In this document: positions 1 to 10,731 of the stretch, piece by piece
How the letters are laid out: each line of letters begins with the position of its first letter
Position numbering within the stretch: the first letter of the stretch is position 1
Assembly (NCBI GenBank): GCA_944387015.1
Contig: CALXDH010000014.1
Coordinates: 1 to 61,637, forward strand
DNA length: 61,637 bases
Direction: 5' to 3'
From: an uncultured Oscillospiraceae bacterium
GTDB taxonomy: Bacteria > Bacillota > Clostridia > Oscillospirales > Oscillospiraceae
Notes under the pieces: generated by a model
Told to the model about the DNA's origin: nothing
The model's input: the letters and a program-made list of their open reading frames with translations, nothing else
Databases searched by the model: none
Program-made: the position numbers and the translations under genes

Positions 1-1
1 G

Positions 2-75
2 TAGCGGCACCTGGATTTGAACCGGGGACACTGCGGGTATGAACCGCATGCTCTAGCCAACTGAGCTATGCCGCC
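2..75 (-). tRNA. tRNA-Met (anticodon CAT, elongator type)
   Basis: The reverse complement folds into a cloverleaf with a seven-base acceptor stem starting GGCGGCA, anticodon stem TGCGG/CCGCA and loop TTCATAC, giving anticodon CAT. The first acceptor pair is G-U, as in Bacillus elongator tRNA-Met, and the molecule lacks the CGCGGG start of initiator tRNAs. A tRNA-Ile2 (lysidine-modified CAT) cannot be fully excluded. Position 1 would be the first base of an encoded CCA; the rest lies outside the window. Confidence 0.93.
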
Positions 76-101
76 GTGTTGCACCACAACGGGCACAAAT
101 T

Positions 102-130
102 AATATACCAGAACACCTTTACTTTGTCAA
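102..130 (-). promoter_or_regulatory. Promoter of tRNA-Met
   Basis: On the minus strand TTGACA (130-125), a 17-bp spacer and TATATT (107-102) stand about 27 bases upstream of the tRNA 5' end, a near-consensus vegetative promoter. Confidence 0.75.
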
Positions 131-197
131 CGCTTTTTTCAAAAAAATTTGACTTTTTTAAATTTTAATCAAAAGCAGGAGAAAAGAGGAAAAACGA

Positions 198-233
198 AAG
201 CGGTCGGTGTCCTAATTGGGACACCGACCGCTT
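198..233 (-). terminator. Intrinsic terminator of the groESL operon
   Basis: A perfect 15-bp stem (198-212 with 219-233) closes on a six-base loop. Read on the minus strand it is followed by a T-rich run (TTTCGTTTTT). It lies 38 bases after the groL stop. Confidence 0.85.
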
Positions 234-270
234 GGTGATCAGAGGCAACAGTTGCTTTCGCAGCGATTGC

Positions 271-2075
<1,805 letters not shown>

Positions 2076-2360
2076 TTAGTCCACGATGGCCAGGATGTCG
2101 CTCTGGCGAACCACCAGATACTCCACATCCTCCAGGGTCACCTTGGTGCCGGCATACTGGCTGGTGATGACCTTGTCGCCGGGCTTGACGGTCATGACAA
2201 CGTCCTTGCCGTCCACGTTGCCGCCGGGGCCAACAGAGATGACTTCTGCCACAGAGGGCTTTTCCTTGGCGCTGCCGGTGAGGATGATGCCGCCCTTGAC
2301 GGTCTCCTCCGGCTCGGCGGTCTTCAAAATGACGCGATCAGCAAGCGGGGTGAGTTTCAT
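2076..2360 (-). CDS. groES: Co-chaperonin GroES (Hsp10)
   Basis: 94-residue lid of the GroEL folding chamber, acting in the cytosol. It starts MKLTPLADRVILK and contains the mobile-loop region around EEPEETVKGGIILT and the GDKVITSQYAGTKV roof/base segment, all typical for a full-length Hsp10. The start at 2360 is chosen over an upstream in-frame start because AAGGAGG lies at the right distance and the family N-terminus begins there. It is the first gene of the operon, directly downstream of a sigma-A-type promoter and CIRCE, so heat-shock control by HrcA is expected; hrcA itself is not in the window. Confidence 0.97.
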   Translation of the reverse strand: MKLTPLADRVILKTAEPEETVKGGIILTGSAKEKPSVAEVISVGPGGNVDGKDVVMTVKPGDKVITSQYAGTKVTLEDVEYLVVRQSDILAIVD

Positions 2361-2410
2361 TGAGAATTCCTCCTTATGAAAAACATAAAATTGAAAAAAC
2401 AAATTCAGCG

Positions 2411-2437
2411 TTAGCACTCATATCTGTCGAGTGCTAA
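2411..2437 (-). promoter_or_regulatory. CIRCE operator (HrcA binding site)
   Basis: TTAGCACTC, nine bases, GAGTGCTAA: a perfect match to the CIRCE consensus TTAGCACTC-N9-GAGTGCTAA. It sits between the promoter and the groES start, the normal position for HrcA repression of groE. Confidence 0.97.
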
Positions 2438-2444
2438 CGCTGAT

Positions 2445-2473
2445 ATATTAGCGCAATGATTTCCATTTGTAAA
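2445..2473 (-). promoter_or_regulatory. groESL promoter
   Basis: On the minus strand TTTACA (2473-2468), 17 bases, TAATAT (2450-2445). The predicted start of transcription falls at the edge of CIRCE, so bound HrcA would block initiation. Confidence 0.75.
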
Positions 2474-2522
2474 GGGGTTCGGGAAGAAAATCTGTGAAGA
2501 ATTTGTAAATCGTGAAGAAAGG

Positions 2523-3497
2523 TCAAACCGGACTGCCTGTGCCGGGGTATCCATGGGGAAAATCAGGGGGAGAAACGGCGGTGGCGTTGGGGCTGCATCC
2601 CTTGGGGCCAAAGAAGTTCAGCCGTTTTTCGGAAAGACGCATGGTCACCTCCCGGGAGGAAAAGCACTCCCCGTCCAGACAGGTGACGAAGGGCTCGTCG
2701 GCCCGGATCCGGACCACCCGGGGCGTTTCCACCCGGATGAGGCCGGCGGGAAGACGGCGATACTGCCCGGCGGAGTAGGCACTGAAGAGCCGGGCGAAGG
2801 TGGCGCGGCTCACGGAGCGGACCAGCACGGTGTGGAGCACGCCGTCATCCATCCGGGCCTCCGGCACCGGGCAGGACCCGCCGCCGTAATAGCGGCCGTT
2901 GCACATGGACACCAGCGCGAAGTCCCCCTCTTCCGCCACGCCGTCCAAACTGACGTGCCAGTGCTGCCCGATGCCCCGGAACAGGAAATTCGCCGCCACG
3001 GAGGCAAGATAGCTGCCCCGGCCCCGGAGCAGCGGCAGACGGGAGAAGCGGCGGACGCTGTCGGCGACCCGGGCGTCGATGCCGTTGCAGGCGATGGTGA
3101 GGCACAGCCGGCCGCTGCAGTCGATAAGATCCAGGGGGAAGGCGGGGCCGTCCCAGAGGTTCTCCGCGTCCTGGAACCGGGCAGCGTCGGCGCCGAAATT
3201 GCGCAGCAGGTCGTTGCCGGTGCCGGCGGGGATGCAGGTCATGGCCGCGTTGGCAAACCCGGCGATGCCGCAGGCCGCCTCATGGACCGTGCCGTCTCCG
3301 CCGCAGACATACAGCCGCAAAGGCTCTCCCGTTTGCGCCAGACGGCGGGCTGCCGTCTCGGCGCTGCCGGGGCCGTCGGTGCGCAGGAGGGTGCAGTTCA
3401 GGCCGTGGCGCCGGCGCAGGGAATCCGCCATGGTGGCGAAGCGGGCAGTCTGGTCCTGCTGCCCGGCGGCGGGGTTGACGAGAAAGACGTGGCGCAT
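2523..3497 (-). CDS. Diacylglycerol/lipid kinase family protein (DagK/YegS type)
   Basis: Predicted soluble lipid kinase of 324 residues that would phosphorylate diacylglycerol or a related lipid at the membrane. The nucleotide-binding GGDGT motif is at residues 66-70 and a GTGND motif at 92-96, both hallmarks of the DAGK catalytic domain; the N-terminal VNPAAG segment is also typical. The C-terminal beta-sandwich half continues to about residue 290. An AAGGGAGG sequence precedes the ATG. It is followed by the groE promoter region and preceded by the methyltransferase gene on the same strand, probably co-transcribed. The exact lipid substrate cannot be told from sequence. Confidence 0.9.
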   Translation of the reverse strand: MRHVFLVNPAAGQQDQTARFATMADSLRRRHGLNCTLLRTDGPGSAETAARRLAQTGEPLRLYVCGGDGTVHEAACGIAGFANAAMTCIPAGTGNDLLRNFGADAARFQDAENLWDGPAFPLDLIDCSGRLCLTIACNGIDARVADSVRRFSRLPLLRGRGSYLASVAANFLFRGIGQHWHVSLDGVAEEGDFALVSMCNGRYYGGGSCPVPEARMDDGVLHTVLVRSVSRATFARLFSAYSAGQYRRLPAGLIRVETPRVVRIRADEPFVTCLDGECFSSREVTMRLSEKRLNFFGPKGCSPNATAVSPPDFPHGYPGTGSPV

Positions 3498-3545
3498 GGA
3501 AAACCTCCCTTGATCGCAGGCCGGGACCCCGGCGGAAAGGACGGG

Positions 3546-4652
3546 TCAGGGGTACATGAAGACGTCACACTTGAGCATACCGTTGTAGAGCTTGCGCTTT
3601 TTTCCGGCGGGTCGGCCGAAGCACCGCTCGAACTCCGTATGGGAGGAGAGCACCAGGATCCGCCACTTGGGGGGCATCTTGGCCATGGCGGCGCCGAAAA
3701 CGCGGTAGAGCGCCTCCGCCTCCTTTTTCTCCAGCAGCCGCTCGCCGTAGGGCGGGTTGGTCACCAGCTGGCCGTATTCGCTGTCCCGATGGAACTGGCC
3801 GGCGTCAGCCACCTCAAAGCGGATGCAGTCCTCCACGCCCGCAAGAGCTGCGTTGTGCCTGGCAAGCTCCACTGCGGCGGGGTCGATGTCGCCGCCCCAG
3901 ATGTCGTAGGTGCCGTGGAACTCCTTGTCCATCGCCTCGTCGGCAGCGTCCATCCACAGCTTGGCGTCCATGTTTTTCCACCGCTGGGCGGAAAAGCTCC
4001 GGTCCAGGCCCGGTGCTCGGTTCTTGGCGATAAGGGCCGCCTCGATGGGGATGGTGCCGCTGCCGCAGAAGGGATCGCAGAAGGGGTCCTTCCCCCGGTA
4101 ACGGGAGAGGGTGACCAAGGCCGCCGCCAGAGTCTCCTTCAGGGGCGCGCCCATGTTCCGGGCCCGGTAGCCCCGCTTGTAGAGCCCCTCGCCGGAGGTA
4201 TCCAGATAGAGCGTAGCCACGTCCTTGACGATGGCGAACTGGATCTGGTAGCGGGAGCCGGTCTCCGGCAGCGTCTCGCAGCCGTAGGCGTTGCCCAGCC
4301 GCTTGGCGGAGGCCTTCTTCACGATGGCCTGGCAGGCGGGGACGGAGTGGAGGGTGGAGTTGAGGGACCAGCCCTTCACGGGGAACTCGCCGTCTTTGGG
4401 GATATAGTCCTCCCAGGGTAGGGCGGCCACCCCCTGGAAGAGGGACTCAAAGTCCGGCGCGGGGAAGGACCCCAGCTCCAGCAGCACCCGGGCGCCGCAG
4501 CGCAGGTTGATGTTCAGCCGGGCAATGTCCGCCAGGGTGCCGTCGCAGTGGACCCGGCCGTTTTCCGCCCGGACGTCCCGAAGTCCCAGCCGCCGCATCT
4601 CATCCGCCACCAGGGCCTCCAGCCCGAACAGGCAGGGAACCGTCAGTGTCAT
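3546..4652 (-). CDS. THUMP-domain class I SAM-dependent RNA methyltransferase (RlmL/YpsC-like)
   Basis: 368-residue methyltransferase expected to place an N2-methylguanosine on 23S rRNA (RlmL/YpsC family) or tRNA. An N-terminal ferredoxin-like/THUMP RNA-binding part (about 1-160) is followed by a Rossmann methyltransferase domain with the SAM-binding DPFCGSGT at 193-200 and the catalytic NPPYGER at 299-305. Length is typical of the single-domain family, without the RlmK half of the E. coli fusion. TAAGGAG lies just before the ATG, and a consensus-like promoter is 50 bases upstream. The target base is inferred from family only. Confidence 0.9.
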   Translation of the reverse strand: MTLTVPCLFGLEALVADEMRRLGLRDVRAENGRVHCDGTLADIARLNINLRCGARVLLELGSFPAPDFESLFQGVAALPWEDYIPKDGEFPVKGWSLNSTLHSVPACQAIVKKASAKRLGNAYGCETLPETGSRYQIQFAIVKDVATLYLDTSGEGLYKRGYRARNMGAPLKETLAAALVTLSRYRGKDPFCDPFCGSGTIPIEAALIAKNRAPGLDRSFSAQRWKNMDAKLWMDAADEAMDKEFHGTYDIWGGDIDPAAVELARHNAALAGVEDCIRFEVADAGQFHRDSEYGQLVTNPPYGERLLEKKEAEALYRVFGAAMAKMPPKWRILVLSSHTEFERCFGRPAGKKRKLYNGMLKCDVFMYP

Positions 4653-4701
4653 AGTACAGTCTCCTTAAAGTCATAGAAATGATGGATTTTTCAGTAAATC
4701 C

Positions 4702-4730
4702 AGTATAGCAGGTGCAGCGCAAATGTGCAA
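4702..4730 (-). promoter_or_regulatory. Promoter of the RNA methyltransferase gene
   Basis: Minus-strand TTGCAC (4730-4725), 17 bases, TATACT (4707-4702), about 50 bases upstream of the start codon. Confidence 0.65.
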
Positions 4731-4826
4731 TCGGCAGGCAAAGAGCCTGCGGCGTCCAGAGACTGGAAGATTCCCACAAAATGCAGGAGTTGTAACCAAA
4801 ATGAAATCGTATTTCTTACAAAGCTG

Positions 4827-4835
4827 TGATACAAT
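4827..4835 (+). promoter_or_regulatory. Extended -10 promoter element of the nfeD-SPFH operon
   Basis: TGATACAAT (TGn plus TACAAT) about 40 bases before the NfeD start; no good -35 is visible, as is tolerated with an extended -10. Confidence 0.4.
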
Positions 4836-4876
4836 GACCCAAACCATCCCAATATGAAACCGTCAGGAGGCGTACA

Positions 4877-5308
4877 ATGAATTTCATGATCTGGATCTGG
4901 CTGGGAGCCATCGTGCTCTTCGGCGTGGTGGAAGCAGCCACAGCGGGGCTGGTTTCCATCTGGTTTGTAGCCGGTGCCCTGGCGGCGCTGATCGCCGTCC
5001 TTCTGGGGGCGGGGATCTGGGTGCAGCTGGTGGCGTTCGTGGTGGTGTCCGCGGCGGCGCTGGCGCTGACCCGGCCGCTGGTGAAAAAGATCACCGCCGG
5101 ACGGTCTGTCCCCACCAACGCGGACCGGGTGCTGGGCCGGGAGGCCAAGGTGACGGAGACCATTGACAATGAAAACTCCACCGGCGCGGTCTATGTGGAC
5201 GGCAAGACCTGGACCGCCCGGAGTGTGGACGGTATCGTGATCCCTGTTGGAGAGCAGGTGGAGGTCTCGTCCATGGAAGGGGTAAAGCTGCTGGTGCAGA
5301 AGCGGTAA
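4877..5308 (+). CDS. NfeD family membrane protein
   Basis: 143-residue short NfeD protein. Two to three hydrophobic helices occupy about residues 3-73, followed by a soluble domain (about 75-143) with the OB-fold pattern of NfeD C-termini (LGREAKVTETI...GAVYVDGKTWTARS). NfeD proteins partner with SPFH/stomatin proteins in membrane microdomains, and the next gene, 31 bases downstream on the same strand, is an SPFH protein, so the pairing is explicit here. AGGAGG precedes the ATG. The protease domain of long NfeD forms is absent. Confidence 0.9.
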   Translation: MNFMIWIWLGAIVLFGVVEAATAGLVSIWFVAGALAALIAVLLGAGIWVQLVAFVVVSAAALALTRPLVKKITAGRSVPTNADRVLGREAKVTETIDNENSTGAVYVDGKTWTARSVDGIVIPVGEQVEVSSMEGVKLLVQKR

Positions 5309-5339
5309 GTACATATTTCAGGAAAGAGAGGAAGAAAAA

Positions 5340-6290
5340 ATGGAAAACATGTTCGGCCTGATCGCGATCATCATTCTGGTGATCCTGGTGCTGCTGGTGC
5401 TTATCAGCAACATCGTCATCGTTCAGCAGTCCCGGGCTTATGTGGTGGAGCGCCTGGGCGCGTTCCGGGCGGTCTGGAACGTGGGACTGCACCTGAAGGT
5501 GCCCTTCATCGAACGGGTGGCCAAGAAGGTGAGCCTCAAGGAGCAGGTGGCGGACTTTGCTCCCCAGCCTGTCATCACCAAGGATAACGTCACCATGCAG
5601 ATCGACACCGTCATCTACTTCCAGATCACGGACCCCAAGCTCTACACCTACGGTGTGGAACGGCCCATGAACGCCATCGAGAACCTGACCGCCACCACGC
5701 TGCGCAACATCATCGGCGAGATGGAGCTGGACCAGTCCCTGACCTCCCGGGATACCATCAACGCCAAGATGCGCGCGATTCTGGACGAGGCCACGGATCC
5801 CTGGGGCATCAAGGTCAACCGGGTGGAGCTGAAGAACATCATCCCGCCCAAGGAGATCCAGAACGCCATGGAAAAGCAGATGAAGGCCGAGCGGGAGCGC
5901 CGGGAGTCCATTCTCCAGGCGGAGGGCACCAAGCAGTCCCAGATCCTGGTGGCCGAGGGCGAGAAGCAGTCTCTGATTTTGAAGGCGGACGCCGCCAAGC
6001 AGGCTGCCATTTTGAAGGCTGAGGGTGAAAAGGAGGCCCGCATCATGGCCGCCGAGGCCGAGGCCCAGGCCATTCTCCAGGTCCAGCAGGCCCTGGCCGA
6101 CTCTTTGAAGCTGCTCAACGCCGCGGCACCCAATGACCAGGTGGTCAAGCTCAAGGCGCTGGAAACCATGCAGAAGGTAGCGGACGGCAAGGCTACCAAG
6201 ATCATCATCCCCTCCGAGCTCCAGGGGCTGGCAGGTCTTGCCGCCAGTGCCAAGACGGTCTTTGAGACCGAGGACCCCAAGGCGGAGTAA
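5340..6290 (+). CDS. SPFH/band 7 (stomatin, QmcA-like) membrane protein
   Basis: 316-residue stomatin-type scaffold. A single N-terminal membrane helix (about residues 5-25) leads into the SPFH domain (VVERLGAFRAVWNVGLHLKVPFIERV) and then a long alanine/glutamate/lysine-rich coiled coil (about 180-250, AEGEKQSLILKADAAKQAAILKAEGEKEARI) that mediates oligomers. It probably forms membrane microdomains with the upstream NfeD protein. The pair is closed by a strong terminator just after the stop. Function in proteostasis or membrane organisation is inferred from the family. Confidence 0.93.
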   Translation: MENMFGLIAIIILVILVLLVLISNIVIVQQSRAYVVERLGAFRAVWNVGLHLKVPFIERVAKKVSLKEQVADFAPQPVITKDNVTMQIDTVIYFQITDPKLYTYGVERPMNAIENLTATTLRNIIGEMELDQSLTSRDTINAKMRAILDEATDPWGIKVNRVELKNIIPPKEIQNAMEKQMKAERERRESILQAEGTKQSQILVAEGEKQSLILKADAAKQAAILKAEGEKEARIMAAEAEAQAILQVQQALADSLKLLNAAAPNDQVVKLKALETMQKVADGKATKIIIPSELQGLAGLAASAKTVFETEDPKAE

Positions 6291-6301
6291 GAAAGACGCA
6301 G

Positions 6302-6334
6302 AAAAGGCGCATGGCATTTGCCATGCGCCTTTTT
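6302..6334 (+). terminator. Terminator of the nfeD-SPFH operon
   Basis: AAAAGGCGCATGGCA and TGCCATGCGCCTTTT form a 15-bp stem ending in a T-run, 11 bases after the SPFH stop. Confidence 0.85.
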
Positions 6335-6370
6335 CACGGCAGCCCACAAGGAGGGGGCGGGAAGCGCAAA

Positions 6371-6400
6371 AAAGAAGCCGGCCTGATGAAGGCCGGCTTC
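6371..6400 (-). terminator. Terminator of the RNase J gene
   Basis: Minus-strand GAAGCCGGCC/GGCCGGCTTC hairpin with a seven-base loop followed by TTTTTTGCGC, directly after the RNase J stop. Confidence 0.85.
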
Positions 6401-6407
6401 CGCGCTT

Positions 6408-8066
6408 TTACAGCCGCGTCACCACGGGGATGACCATGGGGTTGCGGCGGGTATTTTTGAAGAGGTAGCTGCTGACGGCGGATTTCACCGTGCCCTTGAG
6501 CTCGCCGTCGTCCCGGCTGCGCTTGTGGGAGACGGAGTCCGCGGCCTCCAGGGCCACGTTCTGGAGCTCCTTCATAAGATCGCCGGACTCCTTGACATAG
6601 ATGAAGCCCCGGGTGATGATCTCCGGCGGGCTCAGGAGGCTGCCGTCGTGGGAGGAAACGGGCATCACCACGACCACCATGCCGTCCTCGGCCAGCCGCT
6701 TGCGGTCCCGCATGACCACGGCGCCCACATCGCCCACGCCGGCGCCGTCCACATACACCTCGCCGGCGGGAACGGTGCCGCCGATCTTCAGCGTCTTGGC
6801 GGTGAGCTCAATGACGGAGCCGTTGTCGGCAATGGCGATATGGTTGCGGTCCATACCCATCTCCTGGGCCAGCTTGGAGTGGATCTGCAGCATCCGCTGC
6901 TCACCGTGGAGGGGGATGAAGAAGCGGGGCTTGGTCAGGGCGTGGATGATCTTCAGCTCCTCCTGGCAGGCGTGACCGGAGACATGCAGCATGTCCGCCC
7001 GGTCATAGACCACCGTGGCGCCCTTGCGGAAGAGCTCGTTGATGACCCGGGAGACCGTGACCTCATTGCCGGGAACGGCGGAGGCGGAGAGGATGACCTT
7101 GTCCCCGGCGCCGATCTCCACCTGCTTGTGAGTGGAGAAGGCCATGCGGTACAGGGCACTCATCTCTTCGCCCTGGGAGCCGGTGGTGACGATGACCTGC
7201 TTGTTTTTGGGCAGGTTCTTGATCTTGGTGATGTCCACCAGGGTGTTCTTGGGGACCTTCATATAGCCCAGCTCCGTGGAGACCTTCATCATGTTCTCCA
7301 TGGACCGGCCCGTCACGGCCACCTTCCGGCCGCAGGCGGCGGCGGCGTCCAGCACCTGCTGGACCCGGTGGACGTTGGAGGCGAAGGTGGTGACGATGAT
7401 GCGGTCCTCACAGTTCTGGAACTGCCGCTTGAAGGTGGCACCCACCACCTTCTCCGAGGGAGTGAAGCCCGGCCGCTCCACGTTGGTGGAGTCGGCGCAC
7501 AGCGCCAGGACGCCCTCCTTGCCCAGCTCGCCCAGACGGGCCAGGTCGATCACGTCTCCGTCGATGGGGGTGGAGTCGATCTTGAAGTCGCCGGTGTGGA
7601 CGATGGTGCCCATGTGAGTGTGGATGGCAAAGGCCACGGAGTCTGCGATGGAGTGGTTGACATGGATGAACTCCACGTTGAACTTGCCGGCCCGGACGGT
7701 CTTGCCGGGCTCCACGGTGATGAGCTTGGTGCTCTTGACCAGGTTGTGCTCTTCCAGCTTGAGCTTGATGAGGCCGGCGGTGAAGCGGGTGCAGTAAATG
7801 GGCATGTTCACCTGCTTGAGCACATAGGGGATGGCGCCCACATGGTCCTCATGGCCGTGGGTGATGAAAAGGCCGCGGATCCGTGCGCGGTTTTTGATGA
7901 GGTAGCTGACGTCGGGAATGATGCAGTCGATGCCGTACATGTCGTCCCCGGGGAAGGCCATGCCGCAGTCCACCACGATGATCTCGCCGCCGTATTCATA
8001 GGCGGTCATGTTCTTGCCGATCTCATTGAGACCGCCCAAGGGAATGATTTTCAATTTTTCTGCCAT
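6408..8066 (-). CDS. rnj: Ribonuclease J
   Basis: 552-residue metallo-beta-lactamase/beta-CASP ribonuclease with endonuclease and 5'-3' exonuclease activity, the main mRNA decay and rRNA maturation enzyme of Gram-positives. It shows the N-terminal PLGGLNEIGKN signature, the zinc-binding HGHEDH at residues 70-75, and the beta-CASP region with SGHACQEEL and the HGE segment near residue 385, followed by the C-terminal domain. The open frame extends 39 codons upstream, but MAEKLKIIPLGG at 8066 has AAGGAG before it and fits the family N-terminus. The best promoter lies about 270 bases upstream, implying a long leader. Only one RNase J is seen here; whether a J2 exists cannot be told. Confidence 0.95.
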   Translation of the reverse strand: MAEKLKIIPLGGLNEIGKNMTAYEYGGEIIVVDCGMAFPGDDMYGIDCIIPDVSYLIKNRARIRGLFITHGHEDHVGAIPYVLKQVNMPIYCTRFTAGLIKLKLEEHNLVKSTKLITVEPGKTVRAGKFNVEFIHVNHSIADSVAFAIHTHMGTIVHTGDFKIDSTPIDGDVIDLARLGELGKEGVLALCADSTNVERPGFTPSEKVVGATFKRQFQNCEDRIIVTTFASNVHRVQQVLDAAAACGRKVAVTGRSMENMMKVSTELGYMKVPKNTLVDITKIKNLPKNKQVIVTTGSQGEEMSALYRMAFSTHKQVEIGAGDKVILSASAVPGNEVTVSRVINELFRKGATVVYDRADMLHVSGHACQEELKIIHALTKPRFFIPLHGEQRMLQIHSKLAQEMGMDRNHIAIADNGSVIELTAKTLKIGGTVPAGEVYVDGAGVGDVGAVVMRDRKRLAEDGMVVVVMPVSSHDGSLLSPPEIITRGFIYVKESGDLMKELQNVALEAADSVSHKRSRDDGELKGTVKSAVSSYLFKNTRRNPMVIPVVTRL

Positions 8067-8334
8067 AGGTTTGAGATACTCCTTTTTCCGTTGAAATCTG
8101 TAAGACTCCCCCGGCTTCCGGGCATGACGCGGCAGACGCACCCGAAAATGGGCACGCAAATAAGAGACGTCCGTTGCCTGCACGGCCCCGTTTCGCCGGC
8201 AGGGGTTCGGTCACGTCATCCCGGATCGCATATGGGAAGTTGTCTATTTAACTGGGGCGGGAACGCAGCCCGTGCCAGTGAAATACAAAGAAAGGTGCGG
8301 AGAAGCCCATGCTCCTCGACGCTGGATTTGATAT

Positions 8335-8363
8335 AGTATAGCACACAAACGGGAATTTGTATA
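8335..8363 (-). promoter_or_regulatory. Promoter of rnj
   Basis: Minus-strand TATACA (8363-8358), 17 bases, TATACT (8340-8335), about 270 bases before the rnj start codon. Confidence 0.55.
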
Positions 8364-8414
8364 CATTTTTTTAAAAGCGGCCCGTTCTCCAACCGGCGGG
8401 ATGGGATTTTGCCA

Positions 8415-8443
8415 TTGCTTCTGTCCGGGAAAACTGCTATACT
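8415..8443 (+). promoter_or_regulatory. Promoter of gdpP operon
   Basis: TTGCTT, 17 bases, TATACT, about 48 bases upstream of the gdpP ATG. Confidence 0.55.
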
Positions 8444-8490
8444 GAATTAACCTGAATTCGTATGCTTTCCGGTCAAAGGAGATTCGTTTC

Positions 8491-10482
8491 ATGAATAATA
8501 AAAAACTCTCCCGCCTGCTGGAACCGAACCTGAAGCTGTACTTTTTGTGCATGGTGCTCTTCTGCTGTGCGACGGCTGTGGTCAGTCCGCTGCTGGCGCT
8601 GGCGGAGGCCGCTGTGATCGTGGCGCTGTATGCCTACTTCACAAAAGCCAACCAGAAGCGCCGCCAGGGCATTTTGCAGTACATCGACAGCCTCACCGGC
8701 AGCGTGGACACCGCCAGCAAATCCACCCTCATCAACTCCCCGCTGCCGATCATGGTGTTCCGGCCGGACACCGGCGAGGTCATCTGGAGCAATGAGAACT
8801 TTTTGCAGCTGGCCGGTGTGCGGGAACACCTCTTTGAAATGAAGGTGGAGGACGCGGTGCCGGAGTTTCCCGTGCAGTGGCTGCTGGAGGGCAAGCAGGA
8901 ATGCCCGGACCGGGTGCGCATGAACAGCCGCCGCTTCCGGGTGTACGGTTCTCTGGTCCGGGCCAAGGGCCGGGGCGGCGAGCAGAACCTGGTGGCCACC
9001 ACCTACTGGGTGGACACCACCGACGCCGACGAGCTGCGGGAGCGGTACGTGAGCACCCGCCCCGTGCTGGCGGTGCTGATGGTGGACAACTACGAGGATC
9101 TGATGAAGGCCTGCGCCGACACGGCCCGCAGCGCCGTGCTGGCCCAGATCGACGAAAAGCTCAACATCTGGGCCTCCTGCGCCGACGGGCTGCTGCTGAA
9201 AACCGAGCGGGACCACTACCTCTTCATTTTTGAGGAGCGCCACTACGAGCATTTCGCGGAGGACAAGTTCTCCGTGCTGGACACCATCCGGGACATCAAG
9301 GTGGGCGACGTGACGCCGACCCTCTCCATCGGCATCGGCAAGGACGCCGACAGCATGGGAGAGCTGTACAAGAACGCCAATTTGTCTTTGGAGATGGCCC
9401 TCAGCCGGGGCGGCGACCAGGCGGTGGTCCGGGGCAAGGTGGACTTTGCCTTCTACGGCGGCCGCAGCAAGACCACGGAAAAGCGGACCAAGGTCAAGTC
9501 CCGGGTCATGGCCAATGCCCTCAGCGAGCTGGTGGCGGACGCCACGGAGCTTTATATCATGGGCCACAGCTTCGCGGACATGGACGCCGTGGGCGCCGCA
9601 GCAGGCCTTTGCTGTATGGCCCGCAAGCGGGGCAAGCAGGCCCAGGTGGTCATCGATCTGGAACACAACGCCGCCGGGCCGGTGCTGGACCGGCTCCGTG
9701 GCCTGCCGGAGTATGCCGGGGTCTTTACGGCCCCCAATGAGGCGTTTTTGAAGATGCGCCCCGGCGCGCTGCTGATCGTGGTGGACACCAACCGCCCCGA
9801 CATGGTGGAAAGCGTACAGCTGCTGGAGTCGTGCAACCGGGTGGCGGTGATCGACCACCACCGGCGGGCGGCCCAGTACATTGAAAACGCGGCGTTCAAC
9901 TTCCATGAGCCCTATGCCTCCTCCGCCTCGGAACTGGTGACGGAGCTGCTGCAGTACCTGGTGGAGCCGTCGGACCTCCTGCGGGAGGAAGCCGAGGCGC
10001 TGCTGGCGGGCATCGTGCTGGACACCAAGCACTTCACCCTCCGCACCGGCGGGCGGACCTTCGAGGCGGCGGCGTTTTTGCGCCGGGCCGGCGCGGACAC
10101 CACGGACGTGCAGAAGCTGTTCCAGAATAACCTCAGCGAGATGGTCTCCCGTTATGACATCATCCGCCGGGCGGAGCTGTACCGGGACGACATCGCCGTG
10201 GCGGTGATCCCCCAGGACGGCGTGGACCGGGTGGCGGCTGCCCAGGCGGCGGACGAGCTGCTGGGACTCAAGGGCGTCAAGGCGTCCTTTGTGGTGTACC
10301 GCAGCGGGGAGAACGTGCTCATGTCCGCCCGCTCTCTGGGCGAGGTGAACGTCCAGGTGATCCTGGAGGCGCTGGGCGGCGGCGGAAACTCCACCACCGC
10401 CGGCGGCAAGGTCACCGACAGCGATCCGGAGACTGTCCAGAAGCGGCTGCTGGAGGCCATCGACGATTATTTTGAAAAGTAA
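8491..10482 (+). CDS. gdpP: Cyclic-di-AMP phosphodiesterase GdpP (DHH/DHHA1)
   Basis: 663-residue membrane-bound c-di-AMP hydrolase controlling osmolyte/potassium and cell-wall homeostasis. Two membrane helices (about 16-51) precede a degenerate PAS region and a degenerate GGDEF domain (about 190-320), then the DHH phosphodiesterase core with [11 protein letters not shown] (358-368), VVDTNRPD (430-437) and DHH (455-457), and a DHHA1 tail ending in the glycine-rich [11 protein letters not shown]. The order and length match Bacillus GdpP/YybT. AAAGGAG stands before the ATG. It heads the conserved gdpP-rplI-dnaB cluster. Confidence 0.95.
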   Translation: MNNKKLSRLLEPNLKLYFLCMVLFCCATAVVSPLLALAEAAVIVALYAYFTKANQKRRQGILQYIDSLTGSVDTASKSTLINSPLPIMVFRPDTGEVIWSNENFLQLAGVREHLFEMKVEDAVPEFPVQWLLEGKQECPDRVRMNSRRFRVYGSLVRAKGRGGEQNLVATTYWVDTTDADELRERYVSTRPVLAVLMVDNYEDLMKACADTARSAVLAQIDEKLNIWASCADGLLLKTERDHYLFIFEERHYEHFAEDKFSVLDTIRDIKVGDVTPTLSIGIGKDADSMGELYKNANLSLEMALSRGGDQAVVRGKVDFAFYGGRSKTTEKRTKVKSRVMANALSELVADATELYIMGHSFADMDAVGAAAGLCCMARKRGKQAQVVIDLEHNAAGPVLDRLRGLPEYAGVFTAPNEAFLKMRPGALLIVVDTNRPDMVESVQLLESCNRVAVIDHHRRAAQYIENAAFNFHEPYASSASELVTELLQYLVEPSDLLREEAEALLAGIVLDTKHFTLRTGGRTFEAAAFLRRAGADTTDVQKLFQNNLSEMVSRYDIIRRAELYRDDIAVAVIPQDGVDRVAAAQAADELLGLKGVKASFVVYRSGENVLMSARSLGEVNVQVILEALGGGGNSTTAGGKVTDSDPETVQKRLLEAIDDYFEK

Positions 10483-10500
10483 AAAGGGGAGCGCGCCCCC

Positions 10501-10731
10501 ATGAGGAAGTTTTTACAGCTTTTCATCATCTGTTTGGTGCTGGAACAAGTATTTATGTTCTTTGGCGGGTGGCGGCTCTTCCAGAATTGGTTTTCGGCCA
10601 GTGCATTCATTGCGCTGGTTCTGGCGATTTCCATCCGCATCTGGCTGAGCCAGGAGGATCGGCTGGAAGCGATGGAAAAGCGGATCAAAGAATTAGAAGA
10701 ACAACAAGTTCAAAAGGAGAAACAGGAATGA
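10501..10731 (+). CDS. Small membrane protein, function unknown
   Basis: 76-residue protein with two predicted membrane helices (about 4-22 and 32-49) and a short charged, coiled-coil-like tail (residues 52-76, rich in E, K, Q). It is not a family I can name. It begins 18 bases after gdpP, with AAGGGGA upstream, and its stop overlaps the rplI start in ATGA, so it is translationally coupled with rplI. Its place inside the gdpP-rplI-dnaB cluster and the coupled start argue that it is a real gene. Confidence 0.75.
   Translation: MRKFLQLFIICLVLEQVFMFFGGWRLFQNWFSASAFIALVLAISIRIWLSQEDRLEAMEKRIKELEEQQVQKEKQE

Larger units (their letters stand above)
8067..8490. other. Divergent intergenic region rnj/gdpP
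   Basis: A 424-base gap. It holds the rnj promoter on the minus strand and the gdpP promoter on the plus strand; the ~270 bases nearest rnj would be its transcribed leader. No tRNA, known riboswitch or convincing small gene is visible in it. Confidence 0.5.

Noticed and set aside
2553-4421. A 622-codon plus-strand open frame opposite the lipid kinase and methyltransferase
   Set aside because: Both genes beneath it have clear motifs; the antisense product is low-complexity and spans two unrelated genes and their gap.
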